A stretch of DNA of 64,000 nucleotides, taken from the NCBI RefSeq assembly GCF_013201665.1, contig NZ_CP053840.1, positions 620,001 through 684,000 on the forward strand, in the 5' to 3' direction. The DNA comes from Arcobacter venerupis (GTDB taxonomy: Bacteria > Campylobacterota > Campylobacteria > Campylobacterales > Arcobacteraceae). Below, piece by piece: positions 52,326 to 61,971 of the stretch; position 1 is the stretch's first letter, and every line of letters begins with the position of its first letter. A program made the position numbers and the translations under genes. The notes beneath the pieces are model-generated. The model did no database searches. It had not been told where the DNA came from and saw only the letters and a program-made list of their open reading frames with translations.

Positions 52326-54338
52326 ATGAATGATAAAAACCTAAATATTAGGTACTTTATTTATTTTTTAATTTCTGTTTTTTTAGTAATTTTACTCATA
52401 GATTTTTTAAAAAAACAGCAAATAGAACACTTTTTAAATAATTACAAAGAATCTGTTGATAAAGAATATTCTAAAAATTATAGTGAATATAAAGATAACA
52501 CAGAATTAATATATTTTAATGAATTTGTAAAAGAAAAAGATTTTGTTGAAATTTTTAAAAATATTAACTCTTTAAATATAGAAAATAAAAAGAAAGAGAT
52601 TTATAGTTATTTAAAAAAAAGTTACTCTTTTTATAAAACATTAGATATTTCTGATATAAGTTTTTATTCTTCATCAAATGAATTCTTATTAAGTATGCAA
52701 GATAAATCTCAAAATAAATATACTTCACTTTTAATGGAAAAAATTGTGTTAAATAAAAAGGAGTTAAGCAGTTTTATAATTGTTGATGGTAATTATTATT
52801 TAATATTTGCAAAACCAATATTTGATGAAAAATTGAATTTTTTAGGTGTTATAAATATCGAATTTGATTTTAAATCATTAATCAAAAAATTAGAAAATAA
52901 TAGTGATTTTTTATTTACAGAGTTATTTTCAAATGATATTAAATTTGATGAAAGCTTTTACTACAATTTATCTACTTCTCAAAAAAAATTATTGATAAAT
53001 GATATAAAAGAATCAAAAAATTTTGTTTTACTTACTAAAGAACATTCCTATGCTTTTCCTGTTGTTTTCTTACAAATATTAAAATCTGAAATAGATGATA
53101 ATAGTTTATATTTAGTTGCTTATAATACAAATAAAGACTCAATAGTGGGAAAAATTGATAAATATTTTGATTTTTTATTTATTTTAATTATTTTATTTAT
53201 TGTCATAATATTCTATTTGTCTTATAGAATAAAATATTTTAAAATACAAACTTTGATAATAAATAAAAAGTATTTAGAATTATTCTCTCAAATGGATGAT
53301 TATGTAATCATGGTCGAAACAGATTTAAATGGAATTATTACGTATGCCACTAAACCTTTTTGTAAAATTTCTGGATATTCACGAAAAGAGTTATTGGAAA
53401 AAAACATAAATCTTTTAAAACATCCAGATATGTCAAAAGGTTTTTTCAAAAAACTTTGGAATGAATTACATACAAATAAGATTTGGGAAGGGGAGATAAA
53501 AAATCAAGATAGATATGGAAATTCTTATTGGGTTAGTGGAATAATAATTCCAAAGTATAATTTTAATAACGAAATTGTAGGATATATCTCGATTAGATCA
53601 AATATCACTGATACAAAACAGTTAGAAAAAATAAATAAACTTTTAAAAGAAGATTTATCAAATAAATTAAATGAGATAAAAATGAAAGACCAAACATTAA
53701 TTGACAATACTAAAGTTCAATTAATGTCAAAAATATTAGATTCGTTAGGTCATCAATGGAAACAACCAATATTAAGTATATCATCTTTGCTTTACAATTT
53801 AAAAGTAATTATAAGTAATGAAGAGAAAAATCAAAATAAACTAGAATTGATTAAACAAACACAAATAGAATTAAAAAGTTTATCTGAAGTACTTAATGAA
53901 ATAAAATATCTTTTTCAAGAAAATGAAGAACAAAAATCAAAGTTCTCAGATGTTATAAGAGAAGCTATTTTATCAATTCAAGAAGAGTTAGAATTAAATA
54001 ATATAAAAGTTAAATATGATTTAAATAGTCAAATAAACATAGATATTTCATTTAATGAGTTAAAAAATATTATATTAAATATGATTAAAAATAGTATTGA
54101 ATTAACAAAATTAAATAATCAAAAAGAAGTTGTGATAATAATTAGTGCAATAAAAGAAGATGATTTATTAATTAAAATTGAGGATAATATAAAATTAACA
54201 GATAAAAATATAGATGAAAATTTGAATAATCATTTATATTTAGTGAAATTATTTGTAGAAAAAAACAGAGGTCTTTTTTGGTTTGATAATACAGATTATT
54301 GTACAAATTATTATATAAAATTAAAAAATGGAAATTAA
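52326..54338 (+). CDS. Membrane PAS sensor kinase with degenerate ATPase domain
   Basis: The protein has 670 residues. Membrane helices lie near 11-28 and 275-300 around a periplasmic Cache-like sensor (about 30-270). The PAS domain (about 318-430) has VIMVETDLNGIITYATKPFCKISGYSRKELL. The H-box DSLGHQWKQPILSI is intact. The ATPase part keeps an N-box (NMIKNSIE). However, the DxGxG loop reads KIEDNIKLTD and the second Gly-rich box reads NNHLYLVKLF, so ATP binding is doubtful. It probably works only with the complete kinase downstream (3-nt gap), as sensor or phosphoacceptor. Confidence 0.85.
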   Translation: MNDKNLNIRYFIYFLISVFLVILLIDFLKKQQIEHFLNNYKESVDKEYSKNYSEYKDNTELIYFNEFVKEKDFVEIFKNINSLNIENKKKEIYSYLKKSYSFYKTLDISDISFYSSSNEFLLSMQDKSQNKYTSLLMEKIVLNKKELSSFIIVDGNYYLIFAKPIFDEKLNFLGVINIEFDFKSLIKKLENNSDFLFTELFSNDIKFDESFYYNLSTSQKKLLINDIKESKNFVLLTKEHSYAFPVVFLQILKSEIDDNSLYLVAYNTNKDSIVGKIDKYFDFLFILIILFIVIIFYLSYRIKYFKIQTLIINKKYLELFSQMDDYVIMVETDLNGIITYATKPFCKISGYSRKELLEKNINLLKHPDMSKGFFKKLWNELHTNKIWEGEIKNQDRYGNSYWVSGIIIPKYNFNNEIVGYISIRSNITDTKQLEKINKLLKEDLSNKLNEIKMKDQTLIDNTKVQLMSKILDSLGHQWKQPILSISSLLYNLKVIISNEEKNQNKLELIKQTQIELKSLSEVLNEIKYLFQENEEQKSKFSDVIREAILSIQEELELNNIKVKYDLNSQINIDISFNELKNIILNMIKNSIELTKLNNQKEVVIIISAIKEDDLLIKIEDNIKLTDKNIDENLNNHLYLVKLFVEKNRGLFWFDNTDYCTNYYIKLKNGN

Positions 54339-54341
54339 GAA

Positions 54342-56840
54342 ATGAGAATACCTTTTTATGTAAAACTATTTTTTGCTTTTATAATTTTTGCAGTTTTATT
54401 ATTGGGTTTCGCTTCTTTTGCTTTTAACAATTTTTATAAATTTAATAATGAAAAAAAAGAGAAAGAAAATATAATAAATATTTTAAAAAATCAAGAAAAG
54501 AGTTTTAAAAATAATATAAAATCTTTTGATGAAAAGATATTTTTATTATCTCAAAAAGATTTTTTAAAAAAAGAGAATAAAAAAGAGTCTTTAGAATTAT
54601 TTAAAAAGATTCTTTTTAATAATGAAAATATTCTAGAATTTAAAGTTGTCTCTTTAGATGCTCAAGAGATTTTTAAAATCATAAATATAAATAGTGAGAT
54701 AAAAATAATAGAAGATGAAAAGTTACAAAACATCTATTCTAACTCTTATTATAAAAATATCAGAACACTAAAAAATCAAGAAATTTGGCATGATAATTCA
54801 AACTTAGAAAAACCAACAGTAATTAATTTTGTATTAAGAGAGAAAAATTATTTTCTAATTTTAAAGGTCGATTTCAATGGATTCTTTACTAATATTTATA
54901 AAAACTTTGATAAAAAAACTTTTGTTATATCAAGTGATAATATACTTCTAAATTACAATAATACAAATCTTTTCCATGAAAATAAAGAAGTTGACTTATA
55001 TAAAAAAGAGTTAAATAATATTAAAAGTGTAGATTTTTATGAAACAAATAATCTTTTATCAAAAAAAGTTTATTTGAATGAAAATAAATATTTTATTTTT
55101 ACAATAAATATTGAAGATGAATCAAACAATAACTATTTTAAAGATTATTATAAATCAATAATAATTATAGGTCTTTTTTTATCAATAATTTTGGCACTTC
55201 TTTTTTCTGAACCAATTGCAAAATTAAATAAAAAAATTGAAGATGAAAATAAAAACTTAGATTTAAGTATTAAAAGAAGTTTTATCGAATTGGATGAAAA
55301 TCAAAAGGTAATTGATAAACATATTATGTTTATTCGAATGAGTAAAAATAATATAATTTTAGAAGTCAGCTCTGCATTTTGCTATTTTCTGGGTTTTTCA
55401 AAGGGTGAATTAATTGGACATAACTATCAAATGTTAATCCATAAAGATACAAGAAAAAAAGAGTATATAAAACCTTGGAAGTTTGCAAAACAAGGAAAAT
55501 CTTATGTTGGTGAAATAAGAGGAATCAAAAAAGATGGTGAATCATTTTGGGTAGATTTGTTTATTGAACCAAATTTTAATAATTTAAATAAAATAGTTGG
55601 CTACACAATAATCGCATACGATACAACAAACAAGAAAAAAATTGAAGATTTATATCAAAATATAAATAATCAAGTTGAACAATATAATGCAATATTTGAA
55701 AATGTAAACAGTGGAATTGCTTTAATTGATTTAAATGGAAATTTCAAAAAGTTAAATAGTACATTTGGCAAATTTTTAGAGTATAAGAATGAAGAGTTAT
55801 TATCTATGAAATGTTTAGATATTGTTCCAGAAAGCTCAAAAGAACTTCTTTTAAAGATATTAAAAGAAGCATATGAAATAGGTAATATTTCTAATATTGA
55901 AAAGATTTTTATAAAAAAACATGGGAAAACAATACATCTAGAATTATCATTAAGTCTTTTATCTGATAAAAAACATTTTGTGTTTGTGGTGAATTCTCTT
56001 GAAGATAAAAGAAAACTGCAAGAGTTAAATCAGAATCTTGAACTACGAATAAATCAAGAAGTAGAAAAAAGTATCCAAAAAGATAAACTTCATCAACAAG
56101 AACAGATTAAAAATGCAAAATTAACTTCAATTGGTTCCCTTGCTGCTGGAATTGCCCATGAAATAAACACTCCACTTACATATATAAAAGGAAATCTTGA
56201 ATTAATGTATTATGATATTTTAGATTTACCTCAAAGTGAAATTCAAGAAAGAATGAAATACGATAGTGAAAAAATGAAAGAGGGAATTAATAGAATTGCA
56301 AATATTGTAGAATCCATGAGAGAAATGTCACAAAGTACTAAAGAGGTAAAAGAAAAAATAAATATATTTTCAACTTTAGTAATTTCACTTACAATGGCAT
56401 ATAATCGTTCTAGACAAGTATCTAAAATATATTTAAATGATAAATTATTTGATATAGATTCTATAAATAAAAATGAATATAAATTTTTCTCAAAAATACA
56501 AAAACAAAGAATTGAACAAGTTTGGATTATAGTAATAAATAATGCTTTAGATGAACTTGTGAAAATTGAAGATTATGATAATAGAGCTTTGAATATAAAT
56601 ATTTTTGATGAAAATGATGAAATTATTGTTAAATTTAAAGATAGTGCAGGTGGAATAAAAGAGGAAATTATCAAAGATATTTTTGAACCTTTTATTTCAT
56701 CAAAAGAGCATAGTGGAATGGGTGTTGGATTAAATATTGCCAAAAAAATTGTAGATGAACAAGATGGAATTATAAAAGCTTATAATGAAGATTCTGGTGC
56801 AGTATTTGAAATTAGATTACAAAAGTGTGAAGAAGAATAA
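54342..56840 (+). CDS. Membrane sensor histidine kinase with two PAS domains
   Basis: The protein has 832 residues. Helices lie near 8-28 and 272-292 around a periplasmic sensor. Two PAS domains follow (about 325-435 and 450-560), then a coiled coil. The kinase core is complete: SLAAGIAHEINTPLTYIKGN (H-box), VWIIVINNALDEL (N-box), VKFKDSAGGIKEEIIKDIFEPFISSK (DxGxG equivalent) and GMGVGLNIAKKIVDEQDG (G-box). It is the last gene of the chemoreceptor-receiver-kinase cluster and can supply phosphate for it. Confidence 0.92.
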   Translation: MRIPFYVKLFFAFIIFAVLLLGFASFAFNNFYKFNNEKKEKENIINILKNQEKSFKNNIKSFDEKIFLLSQKDFLKKENKKESLELFKKILFNNENILEFKVVSLDAQEIFKIININSEIKIIEDEKLQNIYSNSYYKNIRTLKNQEIWHDNSNLEKPTVINFVLREKNYFLILKVDFNGFFTNIYKNFDKKTFVISSDNILLNYNNTNLFHENKEVDLYKKELNNIKSVDFYETNNLLSKKVYLNENKYFIFTINIEDESNNNYFKDYYKSIIIIGLFLSIILALLFSEPIAKLNKKIEDENKNLDLSIKRSFIELDENQKVIDKHIMFIRMSKNNIILEVSSAFCYFLGFSKGELIGHNYQMLIHKDTRKKEYIKPWKFAKQGKSYVGEIRGIKKDGESFWVDLFIEPNFNNLNKIVGYTIIAYDTTNKKKIEDLYQNINNQVEQYNAIFENVNSGIALIDLNGNFKKLNSTFGKFLEYKNEELLSMKCLDIVPESSKELLLKILKEAYEIGNISNIEKIFIKKHGKTIHLELSLSLLSDKKHFVFVVNSLEDKRKLQELNQNLELRINQEVEKSIQKDKLHQQEQIKNAKLTSIGSLAAGIAHEINTPLTYIKGNLELMYYDILDLPQSEIQERMKYDSEKMKEGINRIANIVESMREMSQSTKEVKEKINIFSTLVISLTMAYNRSRQVSKIYLNDKLFDIDSINKNEYKFFSKIQKQRIEQVWIIVINNALDELVKIEDYDNRALNINIFDENDEIIVKFKDSAGGIKEEIIKDIFEPFISSKEHSGMGVGLNIAKKIVDEQDGIIKAYNEDSGAVFEIRLQKCEEE

Positions 56841-56887
56841 AAGGTTATTTAAATACAATTAGAAAAAAATTTTAACAAAGAAGATAG

Positions 56888-57712
56888 ATGAGAATAGGAT
56901 TTATTGGCGATATTGTTGGTCGACCTGGAAGAAAAATCATAAAAGAAAATTTAATAAAAATAAAAAAAGAGTTTGAAATCGATTTTGTAATCGGAAATGG
57001 TGAAAATGCAAGCCATGGTTTTGGTTTAACAATTGAGGGATCAAAAGAGCTTTTAAAAAGTGGAATAGATTTAATAACAGGTGGAAATCACAGCTTTGAT
57101 AAAAAGAAAGATATGATGGTTTTACTTGAAACTGCTAATGTTTTACGACCTGATAATTATCCTGATGGATTAGTTGGAAGTGGAGTAAAAATTTGCGAGA
57201 TTCAAACTTCAAATGGAATTGAAAAATTAGCTGTTATAAATCTAATGGGACAATATGGAATGCCAACTGTTGAAAATCCTTTTAATTGGGCAAAAAAGTT
57301 AGTTTCAAAATTACAAGAAGATGGAATTAAAAACATCTTTTTAGATTTTCATGCAGAAGTTACAAGCGAAAAAAGAATAATGTTAATGATGTTTAAGAAT
57401 CAAATAAGTGCAATTTGTGGAACACATACACATGTGGGAACTGATGATTTACAAATATTTGAAAACACAGCATATCTTACAGATATTGGCTTAACTGGAT
57501 GTAGAGATAATGTTATTGGAATGGATAGTAAAATTCCAATTCAAAAAGTAACAACAGGAATTGGTGGACATTTTGAAGTTCCAAACTCTTGTAAATCAAT
57601 TTTGCAAATGATGGTAGTAGATATTGAAGATGGAAAAGCTCAAAGTGCATTTAAAATAAAAAAATATTGTAATAATCCTAAATTATTTATTACTGAGGCT
57701 TTTGTTGATTAG
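56888..57712 (+). CDS. YmdB-family metallophosphoesterase
   Basis: The protein has 274 residues. The TIGR00282 pattern is complete: [58 protein letters not shown]. These supply the di-metal site. Members act as cyclic-nucleotide phosphodiesterases in the cytosol and affect biofilm or developmental choices in other bacteria. It overlaps the following glycosylase gene by 11 nt. Confidence 0.92.
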   Translation: MRIGFIGDIVGRPGRKIIKENLIKIKKEFEIDFVIGNGENASHGFGLTIEGSKELLKSGIDLITGGNHSFDKKKDMMVLLETANVLRPDNYPDGLVGSGVKICEIQTSNGIEKLAVINLMGQYGMPTVENPFNWAKKLVSKLQEDGIKNIFLDFHAEVTSEKRIMLMMFKNQISAICGTHTHVGTDDLQIFENTAYLTDIGLTGCRDNVIGMDSKIPIQKVTTGIGGHFEVPNSCKSILQMMVVDIEDGKAQSAFKIKKYCNNPKLFITEAFVD

Positions 57713-58345
57713 TATTTCAAACTCTTACGAGCTTTTAGTATATTTAAAGAATCAAAATTTAATAGATGAAAGCTTAGAGTTTTGGTGGCCCTCAAATAAT
57801 GATTTTGAAATTTTAATAGGTGCTATTTTAACTCAAAATACTAAATGGACAAATGTAGAAAAATCTCTAGAAAATTTAAGAAAAATAGATTGTTAAATTT
57901 AGAAAATCTAGCAAATTGTGATTTACAACTTTTAACAGATGCCATAACTCCAAGTGGATTTAAAAATCAAAAATCAAAAAGATTAATTCAATTAGCAAAA
58001 AATATACTAAAAGATTTTGAAACTTTTGAGAACTTTTGCAAAAAAGTAAATCTTGAGTGGCTTTTAAAACAAAAAGGAATTGGGCCCGAAACTGCCGATG
58101 CAATTTTGTGTTACGCTTGCAAACAAGAATATATGGTTGTGGATAAATACACAGCAAAATTATTGGCAAGATTTGGCTATGAGTTTGATTCATATTACGA
58201 TATACAGTCATATTTAGTATATGGAATTAATGATAATTACGATAAAATAAGCCAACTATATGGTTATGAAATCCCATTAAATAAAATTTATGCAAGGTTT
58301 CATGGCAAAATTGTCGAATTTATGAAACGAAATCCCAAAGGCTAA
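57702..58345 (+). pseudogene. Endonuclease III-family DNA glycosylase with a frameshift
   Basis: The first frame (57702 to the stop near 57895) gives the N-terminal part, with [27 protein letters not shown]. The second frame (to 58345) gives the rest: [19 protein letters not shown], the helix-hairpin-helix KQKGIGPETADAIL and the catalytic Asp of MVVDKYTAKLLARFG. The break coincides with five A at 57881-57885; six A would restore one protein of about 214 residues. No Fe-S Cys cluster is seen, as in the MagIII-type 3-methyladenine glycosylases of this phylum. It may be a true mutation, a slippage-controlled gene or a sequencing error. It starts at a TTG after GAGG, overlapping ymdB. Confidence 0.82.
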
Positions 58346-58348
58346 TTG

Positions 58349-59140
58349 ATGATTATAATTCCACAAACAAAAGGTGGCGTAGGTAAATCTACTGTTGCAA
58401 TGCAAGTTTTAGCTCCATATTTATATAAAAAACATGGTAAAAAAATTACATACATTGAAATAGATGATGAGAATAACGATTCAAAATCATTTACAAGAAC
58501 TGAAATTGTAAATAAAAAAATGTTAGGAACAAATAGATTAAGCGAATTAGATGAACTAATCTTAATGGATGATAACCACGAAGTTATTGTCGATGTTGGT
58601 GGAAATAAAACTTCATCTTTAGTTCTTGATGAGATTAAAAAAGTTGGCTCTTTTGGAAATGTTAAATGGATTATTCCTTTAGGTGATGGTGAACTTGATG
58701 GAAAAAATGCAATAGCAACCATGAAAAAAATCAGAAAAATAGAAAAAAATCCAGAAGACAATATAATTTTTGCCCTAAATAGAGCTATTTCTATGGATGA
58801 AGATTATTATAATGAACAATTTATTAACTTTTTTGGACACAAATATTTAGAGTCAAACTCTGTAATTTGCGATTTTGTAAAAGACCCAAAATATTTTCCA
58901 GTTAAAAATGACAAAGTAATTACAATGAGTAGATACTTAGGTTCAACTGTTTGGGAAATGGCTTATAACAACACTGATTTTGCAGCAAAAGCAATTCAAG
59001 CAAAAGAAGTTGGAGATATTGAAAGTGCTAGAAAATATCTATTTTTTAGAAGAATTCAAACAGAAGCAAAAGATTATGTATTAAACACTTTAAATAAAAT
59101 TTTTTGTGATTTAGATAGATGGATTGAAATTAAAAAATGA
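58349..59140 (+). CDS. ParA/MinD-like P-loop ATPase
   Basis: The protein has 263 residues; ATG 58349 preferred over the TTG just before it. The deviant Walker A KGGVGKST is at about residues 8-15, and the second signature EVIVDVGGNKTSS holds the catalytic-region Asp. The last 100 residues lack the usual ParA DNA-binding basic patches. It is not next to a parB-like gene but overlaps by ATGA a gene for a small membrane-anchored protein. The protein is more like the TraL/StbB type of plasmid-derived ATPases than chromosomal ParA. It may position a membrane or mobile-element complex; the cargo is unknown. Confidence 0.85.
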   Translation: MIIIPQTKGGVGKSTVAMQVLAPYLYKKHGKKITYIEIDDENNDSKSFTRTEIVNKKMLGTNRLSELDELILMDDNHEVIVDVGGNKTSSLVLDEIKKVGSFGNVKWIIPLGDGELDGKNAIATMKKIRKIEKNPEDNIIFALNRAISMDEDYYNEQFINFFGHKYLESNSVICDFVKDPKYFPVKNDKVITMSRYLGSTVWEMAYNNTDFAAKAIQAKEVGDIESARKYLFFRRIQTEAKDYVLNTLNKIFCDLDRWIEIKK

Positions 59141-59385
59141 GTGATATGAGCTTTAAACAAGCAAAAGAGCTTGTTGAAAGAATGGAATTTTCAGAAATTG
59201 CTTTACGAAAAGCAGCTGATAATTTAGAAAAATCAACACAAAATTTTGGAATAACTTTAAAACACCAAGAAGATATTATAAATAAATTGCCTTACGCTGA
59301 TAAAAAATTATCGTATATGGTTATTGCTGTTGCTGTTAATATTGGATTGATTGTTGGATTAATAATAGGTAAGTATATTTTATAA
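59137..59385 (+). CDS. Small tail-anchored protein, partner of the ParA-like ATPase
   Basis: The protein has 82 residues. A helical cytosolic part (about 5-58) is followed by one C-terminal membrane helix (YMVIAVAVNIGLIVGLIIG, about 60-78). It overlaps the ATPase gene by ATGA, so the two are made together. No family is recognised. A tail-anchored helix with a ParA-like ATPase suggests a membrane tether for it. Confidence 0.7.
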   Translation: MSDMSFKQAKELVERMEFSEIALRKAADNLEKSTQNFGITLKHQEDIINKLPYADKKLSYMVIAVAVNIGLIVGLIIGKYIL

Positions 59386-59412
59386 AATAAGAAAATTAGG
59401 ATAAATGTAATA

Positions 59413-60123
59413 ATGGAAAAACAAGAAAAAATCGTATCAATGTTCAATGATATTGCAGGAACTTATGATGTTGCAAATAGAGTTTTATCAATGGGAATTG
59501 ATAAGTCATGGAGAAATAAAGCTTGTAATTTAGCTTTTAATTTTTATGGTAAAAAAAGTATTAGCAAAATTGTAGATGTTGCATGTGGAACGGGTGATAT
59601 GATTCTATTTTGGAAAAAAGTTGCAAATGAAAACTCAATTAATTTAGAAAATATCATTGGAGTTGATCCAAGTGTTGGAATGATGGAAGTTGGTAAAAAG
59701 AAACTTCCAGATGTTGAATTTATTGAAGCAGGAGCTGCATCAATGCCACTTGATAGCTCTAGTGCTGATATTATTTCAATTTCATATGGAATTAGAAATG
59801 TAGTACAAAGACAAGAAGCTTTTGATGAATTTGCAAGGGTTCTAAAAAAAGATGGATTAGTTGTAATTTCAGAGTTTACAAAAAACAAAAAAGAGAAATT
59901 ACTTGACCATTTAACAGATTTTTATATGAATAAAATTCTGCCAGTTTTAGGTGGATTAATTTCAAAAAATAAAGAAGCATATACATATTTGCCAAACTCA
60001 ATAGATGAATTTTTAACAACAGAGAATTTATGTAAAGAGCTTAAACTTGCAGGACTTGAGCCAATTCATGTAAAAGCATTTTCAATGAATATCTCAACTT
60101 TAATAATCGCTAGAAAAATTTAG
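59413..60123 (+). CDS. ubiE: Demethylmenaquinone/ubiquinone C-methyltransferase
   Basis: The protein has 236 residues. The UbiE/MenG pattern is full: FNDIAGTYDVANRVLSMGIDKSWR, SAM-binding VDVACGTGDM, VDPSVGMMEVGKKKL, SYGIRNVVQRQEAFDEFARVLK. It methylates the quinone ring, here most likely for menaquinone or methyl-menaquinone, the quinone of this phylum. Stop is 17 nt before xseA. Confidence 0.93.
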   Translation: MEKQEKIVSMFNDIAGTYDVANRVLSMGIDKSWRNKACNLAFNFYGKKSISKIVDVACGTGDMILFWKKVANENSINLENIIGVDPSVGMMEVGKKKLPDVEFIEAGAASMPLDSSSADIISISYGIRNVVQRQEAFDEFARVLKKDGLVVISEFTKNKKEKLLDHLTDFYMNKILPVLGGLISKNKEAYTYLPNSIDEFLTTENLCKELKLAGLEPIHVKAFSMNISTLIIARKI

Positions 60124-60140
60124 TTTTCTAGCATTAAAAT

Positions 60141-61394
60141 ATGAATAAAGCAATCTCAGTATCAACATTAAATGTTCAAATAAAATCCCTTCTTGAAACT
60201 ACATTTATCCAAGTTTATGTGGAAGGTGAAATTTCAAATCTTACTTATCATAACTCTGGACATATCTATTTTTCAATAAAAGATGAGAGTTCAACACTTT
60301 CATGTGTAATGTTCAAAGGAAATACAAAATATCTAAAATTCCAACTTGAAAATGGACAAAAAGTAGTAATTAATGGAAATATTACTGTTTATGCACCAAG
60401 GGGAAATTATCAACTTTTATGCAATAAAATTGAACCCTCAGGTCAAGGTGCATTGGCATTTGCCTTTGAGCAATTAAAAAACAAACTTGAAGCAAAAGGT
60501 TATTTTGACGGAAATTATAAACAACCACTTCCAAAGTATCCTAAAAAAATTGCACTTGTAACTTCTCCTACAGGGGCTGCTATTGAAGATATGAAAAAAG
60601 TAGCAAATCATAGATGGCCTTTGGTTGAATTTATTTTAGTTCCAACTTTAGTTCAAGGTGAGGGCGCTGCTTTTGATATTGCAAATTCAATTAAATATGC
60701 AGATAAATTACACTGTGATATTATGATTGTAGGACGAGGTGGTGGAAGTATTGAGGATTTATGGGCATTTAATGAAGAAATAGTGGCAATTGCTATTCAT
60801 GAAGCTAGAACTCCAATTATTTCAGCAGTTGGACATGAAGTTGATTATATGATTTCTGATTTTGTGGCAGATATTCGAGCAGCAACTCCTTCAAATGCAG
60901 TTGAAATTGCATTACCAGATATAAATGAACACAGAATGTATTTAGACTCTTTGAGTAATGAATATATTAATAGATTAAAAAATATATTGTTTAATAAACA
61001 GCAAGAACTTTCTAATATGAAAAGATTGTTTGAACAAAACTCTATTGAGACAAAATTTAATTATATTCAAACAGAAATAAATCTTTTGAAATCTTCATTT
61101 AAAACCGATTTATCTCAAAAGATTTTGAGCTCTTTAAATGAACTTAATTTATTAAAAAATAGTATGAAAAATAGTTTTTCAGCTATATTTGTTAAATCTC
61201 AAAATCAAATAGATTTATTAAAATCAAATTTTGAATTAAATCATCCAGATAAAAAAGATAAAAATGGTTTTGTGCAAATTTCAAAAGATAATAAAATAAT
61301 ATCTTTATCAGATTTATCTATTGGTGATGAAATAGATTTACAAACGCCTAAATATATTGCAAGCTGTATTTTAAAGGAAATTAAAAAACAATAA
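60141..61394 (+). CDS. xseA: Exodeoxyribonuclease VII large subunit
   Basis: The protein has 417 residues. The N-terminal OB fold (TFIQVYVEGEISNLTYHNSGHIYFSIKDESS) is followed by the nuclease domain with KIALVTSPTGAAIEDM, GRGGGSIEDLWAFNEE and AVGHEVDYMISDFVADIRAATPSNAVE. The coiled-coil region and terminal beta segment come last. With XseB it degrades single-stranded DNA; no xseB is next to it here. Confidence 0.95.
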   Translation: MNKAISVSTLNVQIKSLLETTFIQVYVEGEISNLTYHNSGHIYFSIKDESSTLSCVMFKGNTKYLKFQLENGQKVVINGNITVYAPRGNYQLLCNKIEPSGQGALAFAFEQLKNKLEAKGYFDGNYKQPLPKYPKKIALVTSPTGAAIEDMKKVANHRWPLVEFILVPTLVQGEGAAFDIANSIKYADKLHCDIMIVGRGGGSIEDLWAFNEEIVAIAIHEARTPIISAVGHEVDYMISDFVADIRAATPSNAVEIALPDINEHRMYLDSLSNEYINRLKNILFNKQQELSNMKRLFEQNSIETKFNYIQTEINLLKSSFKTDLSQKILSSLNELNLLKNSMKNSFSAIFVKSQNQIDLLKSNFELNHPDKKDKNGFVQISKDNKIISLSDLSIGDEIDLQTPKYIASCILKEIKKQ

Positions 61395-61466
61395 ATTTTA
61401 AGTTTACAGTAGGTAGAATAATAAAAAACAAGTAAAAACTCTAAAAGCAATTAAAAGGAATGTATT

Positions 61467-61946
61467 ATGGAAGATAATGAAAAAAAAGTTATAGATTACG
61501 CAAATACTAGTGAATTCATGACATTTGAATTAGGCGCAATGAAGTATGCTATTGAATTGCCAAAAATTAGAGAAATTTTGACATATCCTGATAATATTAC
61601 TCCTCTACCTAATATTTCTAAATGGGTAAAAGGATTAATTAGTTTAAGAGGTGAAGTTGTTCCAATTTTAGATATTAGACTTAAATTTAACACAGGTCCT
61701 GGAACATATGATGAAAATACATCTGTAATTGCAGTTATTACAGAAGATAAAAGAATTATAGGAATAGTTGTAGATTTAGTTGATGATGTTCAACGACTTG
61801 ATACAAGCATGTTAGCTGCTGTTTCTGAAATGGGTTCTGCAATTCCATCAAAATACTTAAAAGGTTATATTAGACTAGCAAATAACCAAATGTTAGTTGT
61901 TATGGATATTGAAAGAGTTGTTGCAAAAGAAGAATTAAGAGATTAG
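61467..61946 (+). CDS. cheW: CheW coupling protein
   Basis: The protein has 159 residues. EFMTFELGAMKYAIELPKIREIL, LPNISKWVKGLISLRGEVVPILDIRLKF and IIGIVVDLVDDVQRL are typical CheW strands. It links chemoreceptors to CheA. It starts after AAAAGGAATG and is followed 25 nt later by a receiver-PAS protein in the same direction. Confidence 0.93.
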   Translation: MEDNEKKVIDYANTSEFMTFELGAMKYAIELPKIREILTYPDNITPLPNISKWVKGLISLRGEVVPILDIRLKFNTGPGTYDENTSVIAVITEDKRIIGIVVDLVDDVQRLDTSMLAAVSEMGSAIPSKYLKGYIRLANNQMLVVMDIERVVAKEELRD

Positions 61947-61971
61947 TACAAAAATAAAAATAAGTGATTTT

